From Halobacteria archaeon AArc-dxtr1 (GTDB lineage: Archaea > Halobacteriota > Halobacteria > Halobacteriales > Natrialbaceae): DNA of 64,000 nucleotides. Positions within the stretch are counted from its first letter, which is position 1; the number at the start of each line of letters is the position of its first letter. Shown here one piece after another: positions 52,680 through 63,188 of the stretch. The notes under the pieces are model-generated. The model saw nothing but the letters and a program-made list of their open reading frames with translations. It was not told where the DNA came from and did not search any database. Where the stretch lies: positions 854,217 through 918,216 of the forward strand of contig JAOPJY010000001.1 of the NCBI GenBank assembly GCA_025517425.1. The letters run 5' to 3'. The translations under genes were made by a program, and so were the position numbers.

Positions 52680-54752
52680 ATGACCGGTGACACAGAGACA
52701 CTCGAGACGCTCAGTACCGAATACAGGGAATCGATCCCCGAAGACCTGCGCGAGACGAAGTCCTTCGAGTGGTATCTCCAGGAGTGTTACGCGGACCCCA
52801 AGATCGCCCGCAACGCCCACCAGCGAGTGGCCGATATGTTCGATTACTACGGAACGACGTACGACGAGAGTGCCGGCGTCGTCGAGTATCACCTCGCGAG
52901 CGAGGACCCGCTCCAAGACGGTGAGAACGCCTTCTACGGCACGGTCATCCACCAGGCGATCCACGAGTTCGTCAACAAGATGAAATCCGGCGCGCGACGC
53001 CTCGGCCCGGAGCGCCGGATCAAGCTCCTCCTTGGACCGGTCGGCTCCGGGAAGTCACACTTCGATACCCAGGTTCGGCGGTACTTCGAGGACTACACGA
53101 TGCGCGAAGCCGGCCGAATGTACACCTTCGAGTGGACGAACCTCTGTGACGTCATCAGAGATCAGGACCCGACCGACGACGTCGTCCGCTCGCCGATGAA
53201 TCAGGATCCGCTCGTCTTGTTGCCCGTCGAGCAGCGCCAGCAGGTGATCGCGGAGATCAACGAGCGCTTAGACGCGCCGTACACGATTCAAAACGAGCAG
53301 GCGCTCGATCCGGAAAGCGAGTTCTACATGGATAAGCTACTGGCGTACTACGACGACGACTTACAGCAGGTCTTAGAGAACCACGTCGAGATCGTCCGGC
53401 TCGTCGCCGACGAGAACAAGCGCCAGTGTCTCGAGACGTTCGAACCCAAAGACAAGAAAAATCAGGACGAGACCGAGCTGACGGGCGACGTCAACTACTC
53501 GAAGATCGCGGTCTACGGCGAATCCGATCCGCGCGCGTTCGACTACTCCGGAGCCTTCTGTAACGCAAACCGCGGCATCTTCTCCGGCGAGGAGCTGTTG
53601 AAGCTCCAGCGGGAGTTCCTCTATGACTTCCTGCATGCCACCCAGGAGGCGACGATCAAACCCAAGAACAACCCCCGGATCGACATCGACCAAGTGATCG
53701 TCGGGCGAACGAACATGCCCGAGTACAAGGATAAGAAGGGCGACGAGAAGATGGAAGCCTTCAACGACCGCACCAAGCGGATCGACTTCCCCTACGTCCT
53801 CGCCTACGACCAGGAGTCGAAGATCTACGGAAAGATGCTCGACAACGCCGATGTCCCCGATATCGACGTCGAGCCACACACCCTGGAGATGGCGGGGCTG
53901 TTCGGCGTTCTCACCCGAATCGAAGAGCCCGACACGGAGACCGTCGATCTCCTCTCGAAGGTCAAAGCCTACAACGGCGAGATCGACGAGGGCGACGACG
54001 TCGACGTGAAGAAACTGCGCGCCGAGGCCGAAGAAAAGGCCGAGATCGGCGAGGGGATGGAGGGAATCTCGCCCCGGTTCATCGGCGACGAGATCGCCGA
54101 AGCGATCATGGATTCGAAACACCGCCAGCGCGGCTTCCTCTCGCCGCTTACGGTGTTTAACTTCTTCGAGGAGAACTTAGAGCACCACGGCTCGATCCCC
54201 GAGGAGAACTTCGAGCGCTACTACCGCTACTTGGAGACGGTCCGCGAGGAGTACCGCGAGCGCGCCATCGAGGACGTCCGCCACGCGCTGGCCTACGACG
54301 TCGAGGAGATCCAGCGCCAGGGCGAGAAGTACATGGATCACGTGATGGCCTACATCGACGACGACACGATCGAGGACACGCTCACGGGACGCGAACAGGA
54401 GCCAGACGAGACGTTCCTGCGATCGGTCGAAGAACAGCTCGAGATTCCCGAAGACCGCAAGGACGACTTCCGCCAGGAGGTGTCGAACTGGGTCTCCCGG
54501 CGCGCCCGCGAGGGTGAGGCGTTCAACCCGCAAGACAACGAGCGCCTGCGCCGCGCCCTAGAGCGCAAGCTCTGGGCCGACAAGAAACACAACATCAACT
54601 TCTCCGCGCTGGTCAGCGCGAGCGACGTCGACGACGACGAGCGGTCGGCCTGGATCGACGCGCTGATCGAACAGGGGTACTCCGAGGCCGGCGCCAGGGA
54701 GGTCCTCGAGTTCGCCGGCGCGGAGGTCGCCAAAGCCGAGATCGAGGACTGA
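52680..54752 (+). CDS. PrkA-type serine protein kinase (first copy)
   Basis: This 690-residue AAA+ kinase has a PrkA N-terminal region with Walker A LLLGPVGSGKSHFD (residues 117-130) and the long PrkA-specific body (NPRIDIDQVIVGRTNMPEY). In bacteria PrkA acts with YeaH and SpoVR in stress and starvation control. In this window it leads a four-gene operon. I start at MTGDTETLETLS; the next gene follows after 9 nt. Confidence 0.9.
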   Translation: MTGDTETLETLSTEYRESIPEDLRETKSFEWYLQECYADPKIARNAHQRVADMFDYYGTTYDESAGVVEYHLASEDPLQDGENAFYGTVIHQAIHEFVNKMKSGARRLGPERRIKLLLGPVGSGKSHFDTQVRRYFEDYTMREAGRMYTFEWTNLCDVIRDQDPTDDVVRSPMNQDPLVLLPVEQRQQVIAEINERLDAPYTIQNEQALDPESEFYMDKLLAYYDDDLQQVLENHVEIVRLVADENKRQCLETFEPKDKKNQDETELTGDVNYSKIAVYGESDPRAFDYSGAFCNANRGIFSGEELLKLQREFLYDFLHATQEATIKPKNNPRIDIDQVIVGRTNMPEYKDKKGDEKMEAFNDRTKRIDFPYVLAYDQESKIYGKMLDNADVPDIDVEPHTLEMAGLFGVLTRIEEPDTETVDLLSKVKAYNGEIDEGDDVDVKKLRAEAEEKAEIGEGMEGISPRFIGDEIAEAIMDSKHRQRGFLSPLTVFNFFEENLEHHGSIPEENFERYYRYLETVREEYRERAIEDVRHALAYDVEEIQRQGEKYMDHVMAYIDDDTIEDTLTGREQEPDETFLRSVEEQLEIPEDRKDDFRQEVSNWVSRRAREGEAFNPQDNERLRRALERKLWADKKHNINFSALVSASDVDDDERSAWIDALIEQGYSEAGAREVLEFAGAEVAKAEIED

Positions 54753-54761
54753 CGATCGATC

Positions 54762-57104
54762 ATGACCGGACACGACTACGTCCGTGCGGCAGACCGCACC
54801 CTCGAAGACGCCTACGAGGAGCCGACGAGCCTCGCTGCGTACGTCGACCAGCTCTTCGAGGCTCCCCAGGTCGCCGCCCACGCCTCGAAGTACCTGCTGG
54901 CGGCGATCGAAGCCGCGGGTACCCGGACGGTCGTCGAGGAGGGCGAGGAGAAGACTCGCTACCGCTTCTTCGACGATCCGTACAACGACGGCGAGCACGC
55001 CGTCCTCGGCAACACCGAGGTGTTGAACGCCTTCGTCGACGACCTCCGATCGATCGCGGCGGGCCGGGCGAAAGACGAGAAGATCATCTGGTTCGAGGGA
55101 CCCACGGCGACGGGGAAGTCGGAGCTAAAGCGCTGCCTGGTCAACGGGCTGCGTGAGTACTCGAAGACGCCCGAGGGGCGGCGGTACACGATCGAGTGGA
55201 ACGTCGCCACCGTCGACATCGACTCCCGGGGACTCTCCTACGGCGGCGATCCGACCGTTGGCGACGAGGACCACTGGTTCGAGAGCCCGGTTCAGTCCCA
55301 CCCCCTCTCGGTGTTCCCCGAGGAGACCCGCGAGGAGCTGCTCGCCTCGCTCAACGACCAGCTCGACGACCGGCTCCCGATCCGCGTCGAGACGGAGCTC
55401 GATCCGTTCTCGCGGGAGGCGTACGAGTTCTTAGAGGAGCGCTACCGCCGGGAGGGAACCGAGGGACTGTTCTCGGCGATCACCGACGAGCGCCACCTCC
55501 GTGTGAAAAACTACGTCGTCGACGTCGGCCAGGGGATCGGAATCCTCCACAGCGAGGACGACGGCCGGCCGAAAGAGCGCCTCGTGGGCTCGTGGATGCA
55601 CGGAATGCTCCAGGAACTGGACTCCCGTGGACGGAAGAACCCGCAGGCGTTCTCCTACGACGGGGTACTCTCGCAGGGCAACGGCGTCCTGACCATCGTG
55701 GAGGACGCGGCCCAGCACGCCGACCTCTTACAGAAGCTGTTGAACGTTCCCGACGAGCAGTCGGTGAAACTCGATACGGCGATCGGCATGGACGTCGACA
55801 CGCAGCTGCTGATCATCTCGAACCCGGACCTCGAGATGCAACTCGACCAGCACGCCGACCGGAACGGGATGGATCCGCTGAAAGCGCTAAAGCGCCGACT
55901 TGACAAACACCGCTTTGGCTACCTGACCAACCTGAGCCTCGAGACGGAGCTGATTCGCCGGGAGCTGGCCGACGAGACGGACGTCTGGACGGCAGACGAG
56001 TACGACGAACTGGCCGACCGCATCCGCGAGCCGGTGACCGTCCACGTCGGCAACAGCGTCCGGGACGAGGGCGAAGAGAAACGGCGTCCTGGCGGCGCTG
56101 CCGCCGGCTCCGTGACGGCAGGGGCTGGCACCAGGGAGTTCGCACCCCACGCGATCGAGGCCGCTGCGCTGTACGCCGTCGTGACCCGCCTCGACGAAGA
56201 AAATCTTCCGGCGGGGATCGACCTCGTCGACAAGGCCCTCCTGTTCGATCAGGGCTACCTCCAGACGGGCGACACGCGCCAGGGAATCGACGAGTTCGCC
56301 TTCGACGGCGACGGCCACGACGGCGAGCACGGCATTCCGGTCACCTACACCCGGGACCGACTCGCCGAGTTGCTCCAGACCGAGCGCGACCGCCATCACC
56401 CAGAACTGCCCGTCGCGAACGTGATCATGCCCAGAGACGTCCTGAACGCGATGGCCGACGGGCTCGCCGACGCACCGGTGTTCTCCGCGGGCGAGCGCTC
56501 CGAGTTCGAGAACCGAATCGTCCCGGTCAAGAACTACATCTACGATCGCCAGGAGGACGACGTCGTCGAGGCCATTATGCACGACCACGGGGTCGAGGAG
56601 GAGGCCGTCGCCGAGTACGTCGAGCACGTCTACGCCTGGGAGACCGAGGAGCCGCTTTCTAACGACCGCGGCGAAGAGATCGAGCCGGATCCGCTGAAGA
56701 TGAAACTGTTCGAGGTCGAACAGCTCGGACGGTTCTCCGAGGAAGCGTACCAGGGCGACCAGCCCAGAGAGCGCGTCGTCGACTTCCGGCGCGAGCGGAT
56801 CATCACGGCGCTGAACCGCCACGCCTGGGAGCACCGCGACGAGGATTTCTCGGTCGCGAACGTCGACCTGACGGAGATTCCGGTGATCCGAGACGTCTTG
56901 GAGAGCCACGATTGGGACGACGTCGCCCGAACGTTCGAGGATCTCGACCCCCGCCAGTGGGACGATCCGCCGAGTGGGACCGAAACTGCAGCCGTCAAGG
57001 AGCGGACGATCGACGCCATGGTCTCCGAGCTCGACTACTCGCGGGCGTCGGCAGAACTGACCAGCAGGCACGTCATGGGACAGGTGAGCTACCGATGGGA
57101 CTGA
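54762..57104 (+). CDS. PrkA-type serine protein kinase (second copy)
   Basis: This 780-residue protein is a diverged paralogue of the first PrkA. It has Walker [15 protein letters not shown] (residues 111-124), an extra N-terminal part and a Gly/Ala-rich insert near residue 450 ([16 protein letters not shown]). Both halves of the PrkA family (AAA+ and C-terminal helical part) are present. It may heterodimerise with, or regulate, the first copy; this is inference. The DUF444 gene starts 16 nt after its stop behind a GGAGG Shine-Dalgarno-like stretch. Confidence 0.88.
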   Translation: MTGHDYVRAADRTLEDAYEEPTSLAAYVDQLFEAPQVAAHASKYLLAAIEAAGTRTVVEEGEEKTRYRFFDDPYNDGEHAVLGNTEVLNAFVDDLRSIAAGRAKDEKIIWFEGPTATGKSELKRCLVNGLREYSKTPEGRRYTIEWNVATVDIDSRGLSYGGDPTVGDEDHWFESPVQSHPLSVFPEETREELLASLNDQLDDRLPIRVETELDPFSREAYEFLEERYRREGTEGLFSAITDERHLRVKNYVVDVGQGIGILHSEDDGRPKERLVGSWMHGMLQELDSRGRKNPQAFSYDGVLSQGNGVLTIVEDAAQHADLLQKLLNVPDEQSVKLDTAIGMDVDTQLLIISNPDLEMQLDQHADRNGMDPLKALKRRLDKHRFGYLTNLSLETELIRRELADETDVWTADEYDELADRIREPVTVHVGNSVRDEGEEKRRPGGAAAGSVTAGAGTREFAPHAIEAAALYAVVTRLDEENLPAGIDLVDKALLFDQGYLQTGDTRQGIDEFAFDGDGHDGEHGIPVTYTRDRLAELLQTERDRHHPELPVANVIMPRDVLNAMADGLADAPVFSAGERSEFENRIVPVKNYIYDRQEDDVVEAIMHDHGVEEEAVAEYVEHVYAWETEEPLSNDRGEEIEPDPLKMKLFEVEQLGRFSEEAYQGDQPRERVVDFRRERIITALNRHAWEHRDEDFSVANVDLTEIPVIRDVLESHDWDDVARTFEDLDPRQWDDPPSGTETAAVKERTIDAMVSELDYSRASAELTSRHVMGQVSYRWD

Positions 57105-57107
57105 CCG

Positions 57108-57112
57108 AGGAG
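57108..57112 (+). promoter_or_regulatory. Shine-Dalgarno-like GGAGG before the DUF444 start
   Basis: GGAGG stands 8 nt before ATG 57121. Most genes in this window lack such a site because they look leaderless, so it supports the start choice for this internal operon gene and efficient re-initiation after the second PrkA gene. Confidence 0.5.
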
Positions 57113-57120
57113 GATCGATT

Positions 57121-58437
57121 ATGGGACTGAGAGACGACTTAGAGCGGTTCTACGAGGTGGGCGAGACGCGCCGCGAGGATCTGGCCGACTTCATCCGGTA
57201 CGGTGACTTGACCGGGGGCAACTCGGACCGTATCGAGGTCCCCGTCAAGATCGTCTCGCTGCCCGAGTTCGCATACGATCAACGGGATCAGGGTGGCGTG
57301 GGTCAGGGCGACGGCGACACGCCCGACGTCGGCCAGCCCGTCGGCCAACCACAGCCCGGCGACGGCGACGACGACGGCGAACCCGGGGAGGAAGGTGGTG
57401 AACACGAGTACTACCAGATGGACCCCGAGGAGTTCGCCCGGGAGCTAGACGAGGAACTCGGCCTCGACCTAGAGCCCAAGGGCAAGCGGGTCGTCCGAGA
57501 GACGGAGGGGCCGTTCACCGATCTCACCCGGTCGGGTCCGGACAGCACGCTCGACTTCGACCGGATGTTCAAGGAAGGGCTCAAGCGCAAGCTGTCGATG
57601 GAGTTCGACGAGGCGTTCGTCCGGGAGATCTGCAAGGTCTCCGGAATCACGCCCCGCGAGGTCTTCGAGTGGGCACGCGGAGAGAGCCTCCCCGTTTCGA
57701 TGGCCTGGATCGAAGAGGCCCACGCCGACGTCGAAGACGACCGCGGCGTCTGGCCGTCGATCGAGGCGGTCGAGGAGAACGTCGAGCGCGAACCGGTTCA
57801 ACAGACCATCCGCCGTGAGGGGATCGGGCACGTTCCCTTCCGGCGCGAAGACGAGCGCTACCGCCACCCCGAAATCGAGGAGGAGCGCGAGCAGGCCGTC
57901 GTCGTCGTCAATATCCGCGACGTCTCGGGCTCGATGCGCGAGAAGAAACGCGAGCTCGTCGAGCGGACGTTCACCCCACTCGACTGGTATCTCCAGGGGA
58001 AGTACGACACCGCCGAGTTCGTCTACATCGCCCACGACGCCGACGCCTGGGAGGTCTCCCGCGAGGACTTCTTTGGCATCCGATCGGGCGGCGGGACGCG
58101 CATCTCGAGTGCCTACGAGTTGGCCGCCGAAGTCCTAGAGGAGTACCCCTGGAGCGACTGGAATCGGTACGTCTTCGCGGCGGGCGATTCGGAGAACTCG
58201 AGCAACGACACCGAAGAACGGGTGATTCCGATGATGGAGGAGATCGACGCCAACCGACACGCCTACGTCGAGACCCAGCCCGGCGGGAACGCGATCAACG
58301 CCACCCACGCCGAGGAGCTAGAGAAACACTTCGGACAGGACGCCGAGGACGTGGCGGTGACGTACGTCACGGACGCCGAGGACGTCACCGACGCGATCTA
58401 CGACATCCTGAACACGGAGGACGAGACCGATGCGTAA
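57121..58437 (+). CDS. DUF444 (YeaH/UPF0229) vWA-like protein
   Basis: This 438-residue protein has an acidic Gly/Asp/Gln-rich N-terminal third ([19 protein letters not shown]) and a C-terminal von Willebrand A-like domain. The MIDAS motif is DVSGSM in [19 protein letters not shown], followed by [18 protein letters not shown]. This is the UPF0229 family, the fixed partner of PrkA and SpoVR. It probably acts as an adaptor or substrate of the kinases. Confidence 0.92.
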   Translation: MGLRDDLERFYEVGETRREDLADFIRYGDLTGGNSDRIEVPVKIVSLPEFAYDQRDQGGVGQGDGDTPDVGQPVGQPQPGDGDDDGEPGEEGGEHEYYQMDPEEFARELDEELGLDLEPKGKRVVRETEGPFTDLTRSGPDSTLDFDRMFKEGLKRKLSMEFDEAFVREICKVSGITPREVFEWARGESLPVSMAWIEEAHADVEDDRGVWPSIEAVEENVEREPVQQTIRREGIGHVPFRREDERYRHPEIEEEREQAVVVVNIRDVSGSMREKKRELVERTFTPLDWYLQGKYDTAEFVYIAHDADAWEVSREDFFGIRSGGGTRISSAYELAAEVLEEYPWSDWNRYVFAAGDSENSSNDTEERVIPMMEEIDANRHAYVETQPGGNAINATHAEELEKHFGQDAEDVAVTYVTDAEDVTDAIYDILNTEDETDA

Positions 58438-58460
58438 CAGCCCCAACACGGAGGGAACAG

Positions 58461-60488
58461 ATGCCTAAGCCACACAGCAACGCCGACAGATTCCGAAAGC
58501 AACGAATCGCGAGCGAGCTCGAGGAGCCGGTCAGCGAGGCGCGGAACCTGGCGCTGTCGCTCGGACTCGATCCCTACCCGGTCAACTACTGGATCGTCGA
58601 CTACGACGAGATGAACCAGCTGATCGCCTACGGGGGGTTTCAGTCGCGATACCCCCACTGGCGGTGGGGGATGCAGTACGACCGCCAGCGAAAGCAGGGT
58701 CAGTACGGTGGTGGGAAGGCCTTCGAGATCGTCAACAACGACAACCCCTCCCACGCCTTCCTCCAGGAGTCAAACACGGTTGCCGACCAGAAGGCCGTCA
58801 TCACGCACGTCGAGGCTCACGCCGACTTCTTCGCGAACAACGAGTGGTTCGGCCTGTTCACGGCGGGACGCGTCGACGACGAGCCGGTCGATGCTGCGGC
58901 CATGCTCGAGCGCCACGCCGATCAGATCGAGGAGTACATGTCGGACCCCGAAATCGACCGTGCCGAGGTCGAGAAGTGGATCGACCACTGCCTCACGTTA
59001 GAGGATACGATCGACCAACACCAGGTCTTCAGCCGCCGACTCGACTTCGAGGGCGAACCCGACGACGACCGAGACGAGATCAGCGAGCGGCTCGAGGAGC
59101 TCGGACTCTCCGATGAGGTGAAAGGAGAGGTGTTCGACGACGAGTGGCTGGCAGCGGTCGAGGACGATGGCGAAGGCCACAGATTCCCTGCCGAACCCGA
59201 GAAGGACCTCCTCGCGTTCGTCAGAGAGCACGGGAAGCAGTACGACCGAGAGGCAGAACGCGCCGTCGAGATGGCAGAGTGGCAGCGAGACGTCCTCGAC
59301 ATGCTGCGCGAGGAAGCCTACTACTTCGCCGCCCAGAAGATGACGAAGGTGATGAACGAGGGGTGGGCCAGCTACTGGGAGTCGGCGATGATGGGCGGGG
59401 AGACGTTCGCCGGCGACGACGAGTTCCTGAGCTACGCCGACCACATGTCGAAAGTGCTCGCTTCGCCCGGACTCAACCCCTACAGTCTGGGACTGGAGCT
59501 GTGGCAGTACGTCGAGAACACGACGAACCGCCGCGAGGTCGTCGAGCGATTGCTTCGAGTCGAGGGGATCACCTGGCGCAACTTCGACGATGTCGTCCAC
59601 TTCGAGGACGTACTCACGACTCTCGAACCGCCACGGGCACTCGACCGGATCACCGCCGACACCGTAGACGCAGTCGCGGACCTGCCGGACGCCTACGTTG
59701 ACCGGGAGGCGCTCGCCCGGGCCCAGGAGGGAGCGATAGACGTCGACCAATACCCGTGGAAAGTACTCACCTTCGAGGGGATGGCCCGGCGCCACTACTC
59801 GCTGGTCAAACCCCAACACCGGGGCTTTCTCCGCCGCGTGAGTCAGTCCGAACTCGAGCGGATCGGCCGCTACCTCTTCGACGACACCCGCTACGACAGC
59901 GTCGAGGCGGCACTGGCAGACGTAACGTTCACCGCGGGATGGGACCGGCTGTTCGACGTCCGAGAGAGCCACAACGACGTCACGTTCTTAGACGAGTTTC
60001 TCACGGAGGAGTTCGTCCGGGAGAACGACTACTTCACGTACGAACACTCGCGGGCGACCGGCGGCTACCACGTCTCGAGCACCGATCCCGCAGACGTCAA
60101 GAAGAAGCTGTTGTTACGGTTTACGAACTTCGGGAAGCCGACGATCGCGGTCTACGACGGGAACTACAACAACGCCAACGAGCTGTTGCTCGGCCACCAG
60201 TACAACGGCGTGATGCTTGACATGGAGCAAGCAGAGGAAACGCTCGCGCGCATCTTCGAGCTGTGGGGCCGTCCGGTGAACCTGCTGACGATCGTCAAGG
60301 CGGTCGACGACCACGACATCGAGGTCGCCAAGCGTCGCAACAGGGAGCCGACGGTCGACGAAGAAGGGCGACTGTTGCGCTACGACGGGGAGACCCTCAC
60401 GACCGAGGAGGTCCCCTGGGAGGCCGTCGACCACCTGGCGGCCGACGACGTCGACTACGACACGAAGCCCGACGACTGGCTCGCGTGA
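58461..60488 (+). CDS. SpoVR family protein
   Basis: This 675-residue protein has the SpoVR features: LGLDPYPVNYWIVDYDEMNQ near the start, QKMTKVMNEGWASYWESAMM with its His-less helix and HADHMSKVL-like segments, then a long C-terminal part (HQYNGVMLDMEQAEETLARI). Bacterial SpoVR is needed for spore cortex and stress survival with PrkA and YeaH; archaea do not sporulate, so a stress or stationary-phase role is inferred. GGAGG stands before its ATG. Confidence 0.93.
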   Translation: MPKPHSNADRFRKQRIASELEEPVSEARNLALSLGLDPYPVNYWIVDYDEMNQLIAYGGFQSRYPHWRWGMQYDRQRKQGQYGGGKAFEIVNNDNPSHAFLQESNTVADQKAVITHVEAHADFFANNEWFGLFTAGRVDDEPVDAAAMLERHADQIEEYMSDPEIDRAEVEKWIDHCLTLEDTIDQHQVFSRRLDFEGEPDDDRDEISERLEELGLSDEVKGEVFDDEWLAAVEDDGEGHRFPAEPEKDLLAFVREHGKQYDREAERAVEMAEWQRDVLDMLREEAYYFAAQKMTKVMNEGWASYWESAMMGGETFAGDDEFLSYADHMSKVLASPGLNPYSLGLELWQYVENTTNRREVVERLLRVEGITWRNFDDVVHFEDVLTTLEPPRALDRITADTVDAVADLPDAYVDREALARAQEGAIDVDQYPWKVLTFEGMARRHYSLVKPQHRGFLRRVSQSELERIGRYLFDDTRYDSVEAALADVTFTAGWDRLFDVRESHNDVTFLDEFLTEEFVRENDYFTYEHSRATGGYHVSSTDPADVKKKLLLRFTNFGKPTIAVYDGNYNNANELLLGHQYNGVMLDMEQAEETLARIFELWGRPVNLLTIVKAVDDHDIEVAKRRNREPTVDEEGRLLRYDGETLTTEEVPWEAVDHLAADDVDYDTKPDDWLA

Positions 60489-60501
60489 GTGTTTTTTCTT
60501 C
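60489..60501 (+). terminator. Oligo-T run after the SpoVR gene
   Basis: GTGTTTTTTCTTCC follows the SpoVR stop directly. Archaeal RNA polymerase stops mainly at such T runs. It likely ends the PrkA operon and separates the HEAT-repeat gene, which has its own ACTTTTGTAC box about 30 nt before its ATG. Confidence 0.55.
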
Positions 60502-60562
60502 CTGAACGCGCCCGAAGAAACTATCGGCAGACTTTTGTACGCGTTCTGATACGGAATGGACG

Positions 60563-61573
60563 ATGAACGGGGAGGGGGAACCCGTGGTGCAACCCGACCA
60601 GAGCGATGACGACGTTGATCTTCCGTCGACCCTCGCACAGCTCGACGATCCGGACCCAGCAGAACAGCGCCGGGCCGTCGACACGGTCAGGGATGCCGTA
60701 GAAACGCAGCCGATGGCGGTGGTTCCGACGGTACCGAAGCTGCGGGAGTTGCTCTCACGGGAGACGGTCGACTGTCACGAACAGATCGCCTACTGCCTGG
60801 CCGAGCTGGCGACGGCCTCGCCCGACGACGTCGCACCGTCGGTCGCCACGCTAGTAGAGGTTAGTCGCGACAACGCGACAACGGCTACGACCGGGGAGAT
60901 ACTCCGGTGCCTGTCGGCCGTCGCTACCGAACGTCCGGACGCCGTCGCCAAACACGTCCCTGGGATCGTCGCAACTCTGGAGGAACGCGGACCTACCGAC
61001 CGGTGGGGAATCGCCACGCTTTCGGCAGTTACAGCGGAGTATCCGGAAGCGGCCGAACCCGCGACGCCCGTCTTCGAGGCAGCGACGAGAACCGGTCCCG
61101 AAACCGCCGGGGCAGCGGCGCTGTCCGGGCTCGGTCGACTGGCCAGGGTGGGTGCCACAACGTCTTCGTCGTTCGTGGACGTCGCAGGCTCTCTCGCCGA
61201 TCACGAGACGCCGTCGGTTCGGCGAAACGCGGTGGGCTGTCTGGCGGACGCGAGCTACCGATATCCCGCTGCGGTCGAGCGATGGCTTCCAACGGTCGCC
61301 GAGGCGCTCGAGAGCGGCGATCCGGTGACGCGATCGAACGCAGCAGTGGTCGTCGCTCGTATCGAAGCGGACGGCCGGACGGTAAACGCTGGTGCTGATC
61401 GACTGATTGCCTTGCTCTCAGACGACGACGCGGACGTTCGGGCCAACGCCTGCGTCGCGGTCGGGTGGGCTGCCGTCGACGGCGCTCGCGATCCCCTCTC
61501 GAGAGTCTGTGAGCAGGATCCCGAGCCGGGCGTTCGCGAGCGTGCGTCGTGGGCGCTTGCGCAACTCTCGTAG
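60563..61573 (+). CDS. HEAT-repeat protein
   Basis: This 336-residue acidic protein is made of about eight helical repeats of 35-40 residues (AEQRRAVDTVRDAVETQPMA, TPSVRRNAVGCLADASYRYP, DADVRANACVAVGWAAVDGA). HEAT repeats bind partner proteins. It is on the same strand as the PrkA operon but probably separately promoted. I infer an adaptor, perhaps for the operon products; the sequence does not prove it. Confidence 0.85.
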   Translation: MNGEGEPVVQPDQSDDDVDLPSTLAQLDDPDPAEQRRAVDTVRDAVETQPMAVVPTVPKLRELLSRETVDCHEQIAYCLAELATASPDDVAPSVATLVEVSRDNATTATTGEILRCLSAVATERPDAVAKHVPGIVATLEERGPTDRWGIATLSAVTAEYPEAAEPATPVFEAATRTGPETAGAAALSGLGRLARVGATTSSSFVDVAGSLADHETPSVRRNAVGCLADASYRYPAAVERWLPTVAEALESGDPVTRSNAAVVVARIEADGRTVNAGADRLIALLSDDDADVRANACVAVGWAAVDGARDPLSRVCEQDPEPGVRERASWALAQLS

Positions 61574-61648
61574 GGTTTCCCTTCGTGGTACCGTCGTCCC
61601 TCCATCCGTCGGTGTCGGCGTTCCGTCCACCCGCGTGACACCGCTCCA

Positions 61649-62308
61649 TCACACTCGAATGGGACGATCCGCAGAGACGCAGTCTACGCCACGGAGCGCG
61701 AGAAGACGGGCGACGGTTCGGCGCTCGACCGTCCAGGCGTGGACTTCGAGACCGAGGGCCTTCGCGCGCGGGACGAGCGTCGTCGACAGACAGCGCCAGT
61801 AGTTCGCGCCGACGACGTCACAGTCGAGTTCGACCGCAGTCGTCACGGGCGTCTCGAGGTGTCGGCTCACGAGCAGTCCGGTCGGCTGCTCGCGGTCGCG
61901 TTCCCGGATCGCCCGGAGTTCGTCTTCCAGAAACGAGGTCGTGACGACCCGGTTTTCGACGCCTTCGAGCGCCGCGAGGACGTCCGCTGCGATCCCCGCC
62001 GCTTTCATCTCGAGGTTCACCTCCACCGTCGGTGGGAGGGCCTCGAGAACCGCCTCGAGTGTCGGAACGCGCTCGCCGGAATCGAGTACAGAGAGGGTTG
62101 TTAGCTCCGCGAGATCGATCTCGTCGACCCGACCAGTGCCGTCGGTGACACGATCGACTGTCTCGTCGTGGATGACGACGAGTTCCCCCGAGCCACAGCG
62201 ACGGACGTCGAACTCGACGGCGTCGGCCTGTGCCGCGGCGGACTCGATCGCGCCGATTGTGTTCTCGGGAGCGGTCGCCGCGAACCCACGGTGGGCGATG
62301 AGTCGCAT
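61649..62308 (-). CDS. Glycerophosphodiester phosphodiesterase
   Basis: This protein of about 219 residues has the GDPD active-site set: IAHRGFAATAPENTIGAI, VEFDVRRCGSGELVVIHDE and VEVNLEMKA, with the His-Arg-Gly, Glu-Asn-Thr and His-Asp-Glu residues in place. It cleaves glycerophosphodiesters from lipid turnover to glycerol-phosphate and an alcohol. It is short but complete (C-terminal VDCVSADRP). GTG 62314 is an alternative start. Confidence 0.93.
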   Translation of the reverse strand: MRLIAHRGFAATAPENTIGAIESAAAQADAVEFDVRRCGSGELVVIHDETVDRVTDGTGRVDEIDLAELTTLSVLDSGERVPTLEAVLEALPPTVEVNLEMKAAGIAADVLAALEGVENRVVTTSFLEDELRAIRERDREQPTGLLVSRHLETPVTTAVELDCDVVGANYWRCLSTTLVPRAKALGLEVHAWTVERRTVARLLALRGVDCVSADRPIRV

Positions 62309-62417
62309 TCTCACGTCGGGAGAGGGTGTCCGAACGTATCAACGTACTGCCGGGAGATGCATTCCGCCGAGACACACCCAGACATTGATTCACACAGAGG
62401 TCGTAATCGAACCACCC

Positions 62418-63134
62418 ATGCCACCGACAGCAGCGTTCGACTTCGCGGACACCGTCGCCGTCGTGACCGGCGCAAGCGGCGCGCTCGGGAGCGCGACGGT
62501 CGACCAATTTGCCGACGCCGGCGCGACCGTCTGTGCGGTCGACGTCGTCGCCCCAGACGAGGACGACAGTTTGCTCGATACCAGTGAGAACGTCGCCTTC
62601 TACGAGGCAGATCTCACCGACGAGTCAGCCGTCGAAGAACTGTTCGCCACCATCGTCGACGAACACGGGCGCGTCGACCACCTGCTCAACGTCGCGGGCA
62701 CGTGGCGCGGCGGCGACCACATCGAGGAGACCGATCTCGACGAGTTCGAACTCCTCGTCGATATCAACGTCAAGACGGCGTTTCTCGCCTCGAAACACGC
62801 CCTTCCTCACCTCCAGGAGCGCGAGGGGGCGATCGTCAGCGTCAGCGCGCGCTCGGGACTGGAAGGCGGCGCGGGAGACGGCCCCTACCGGATCACGAAG
62901 GCGGGAATTCGGATCCTGACGGAGACGCTCGCCGAAGAAAATCGCGGCACAGTTCGGGCGAACTGCGTCATGCCGAGCGTGATCGACACGCCGATGAATC
63001 GCGAGATGATGCCCGACGCCGATCACGACTCGTGGGTCGATCCGAGCGAGATTGCCGACGTGATGGCGTTTCTGTGCAGCGACCGGGCGAGCGCCACGAG
63101 CGGCGCTGCGGTTCCAGTGTACGGTGAGGCGTGA
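62418..63134 (+). CDS. Short-chain dehydrogenase/reductase
   Basis: This 238-residue Rossmann enzyme has the cofactor motif VTGASGALGSA and the catalytic Tyr and Lys in PYRITKAGIR, preceded by Ser in VSVSARSGLEGG. The Asp at the end of the second strand (CAVDVVAPD) favours NAD. Sequence from NCVMPSVIDTPMNREM on is typical of FabG-like members. The substrate is unknown. It is divergent from the glycerophosphodiesterase gene, 109 nt apart. Confidence 0.9.
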   Translation: MPPTAAFDFADTVAVVTGASGALGSATVDQFADAGATVCAVDVVAPDEDDSLLDTSENVAFYEADLTDESAVEELFATIVDEHGRVDHLLNVAGTWRGGDHIEETDLDEFELLVDINVKTAFLASKHALPHLQEREGAIVSVSARSGLEGGAGDGPYRITKAGIRILTETLAEENRGTVRANCVMPSVIDTPMNREMMPDADHDSWVDPSEIADVMAFLCSDRASATSGAAVPVYGEA

Positions 63135-63188
63135 GCACTGGCTCGGGTCACGCGCCGGTCGAAAATGTGATTTCGAGACGTTATCGGA

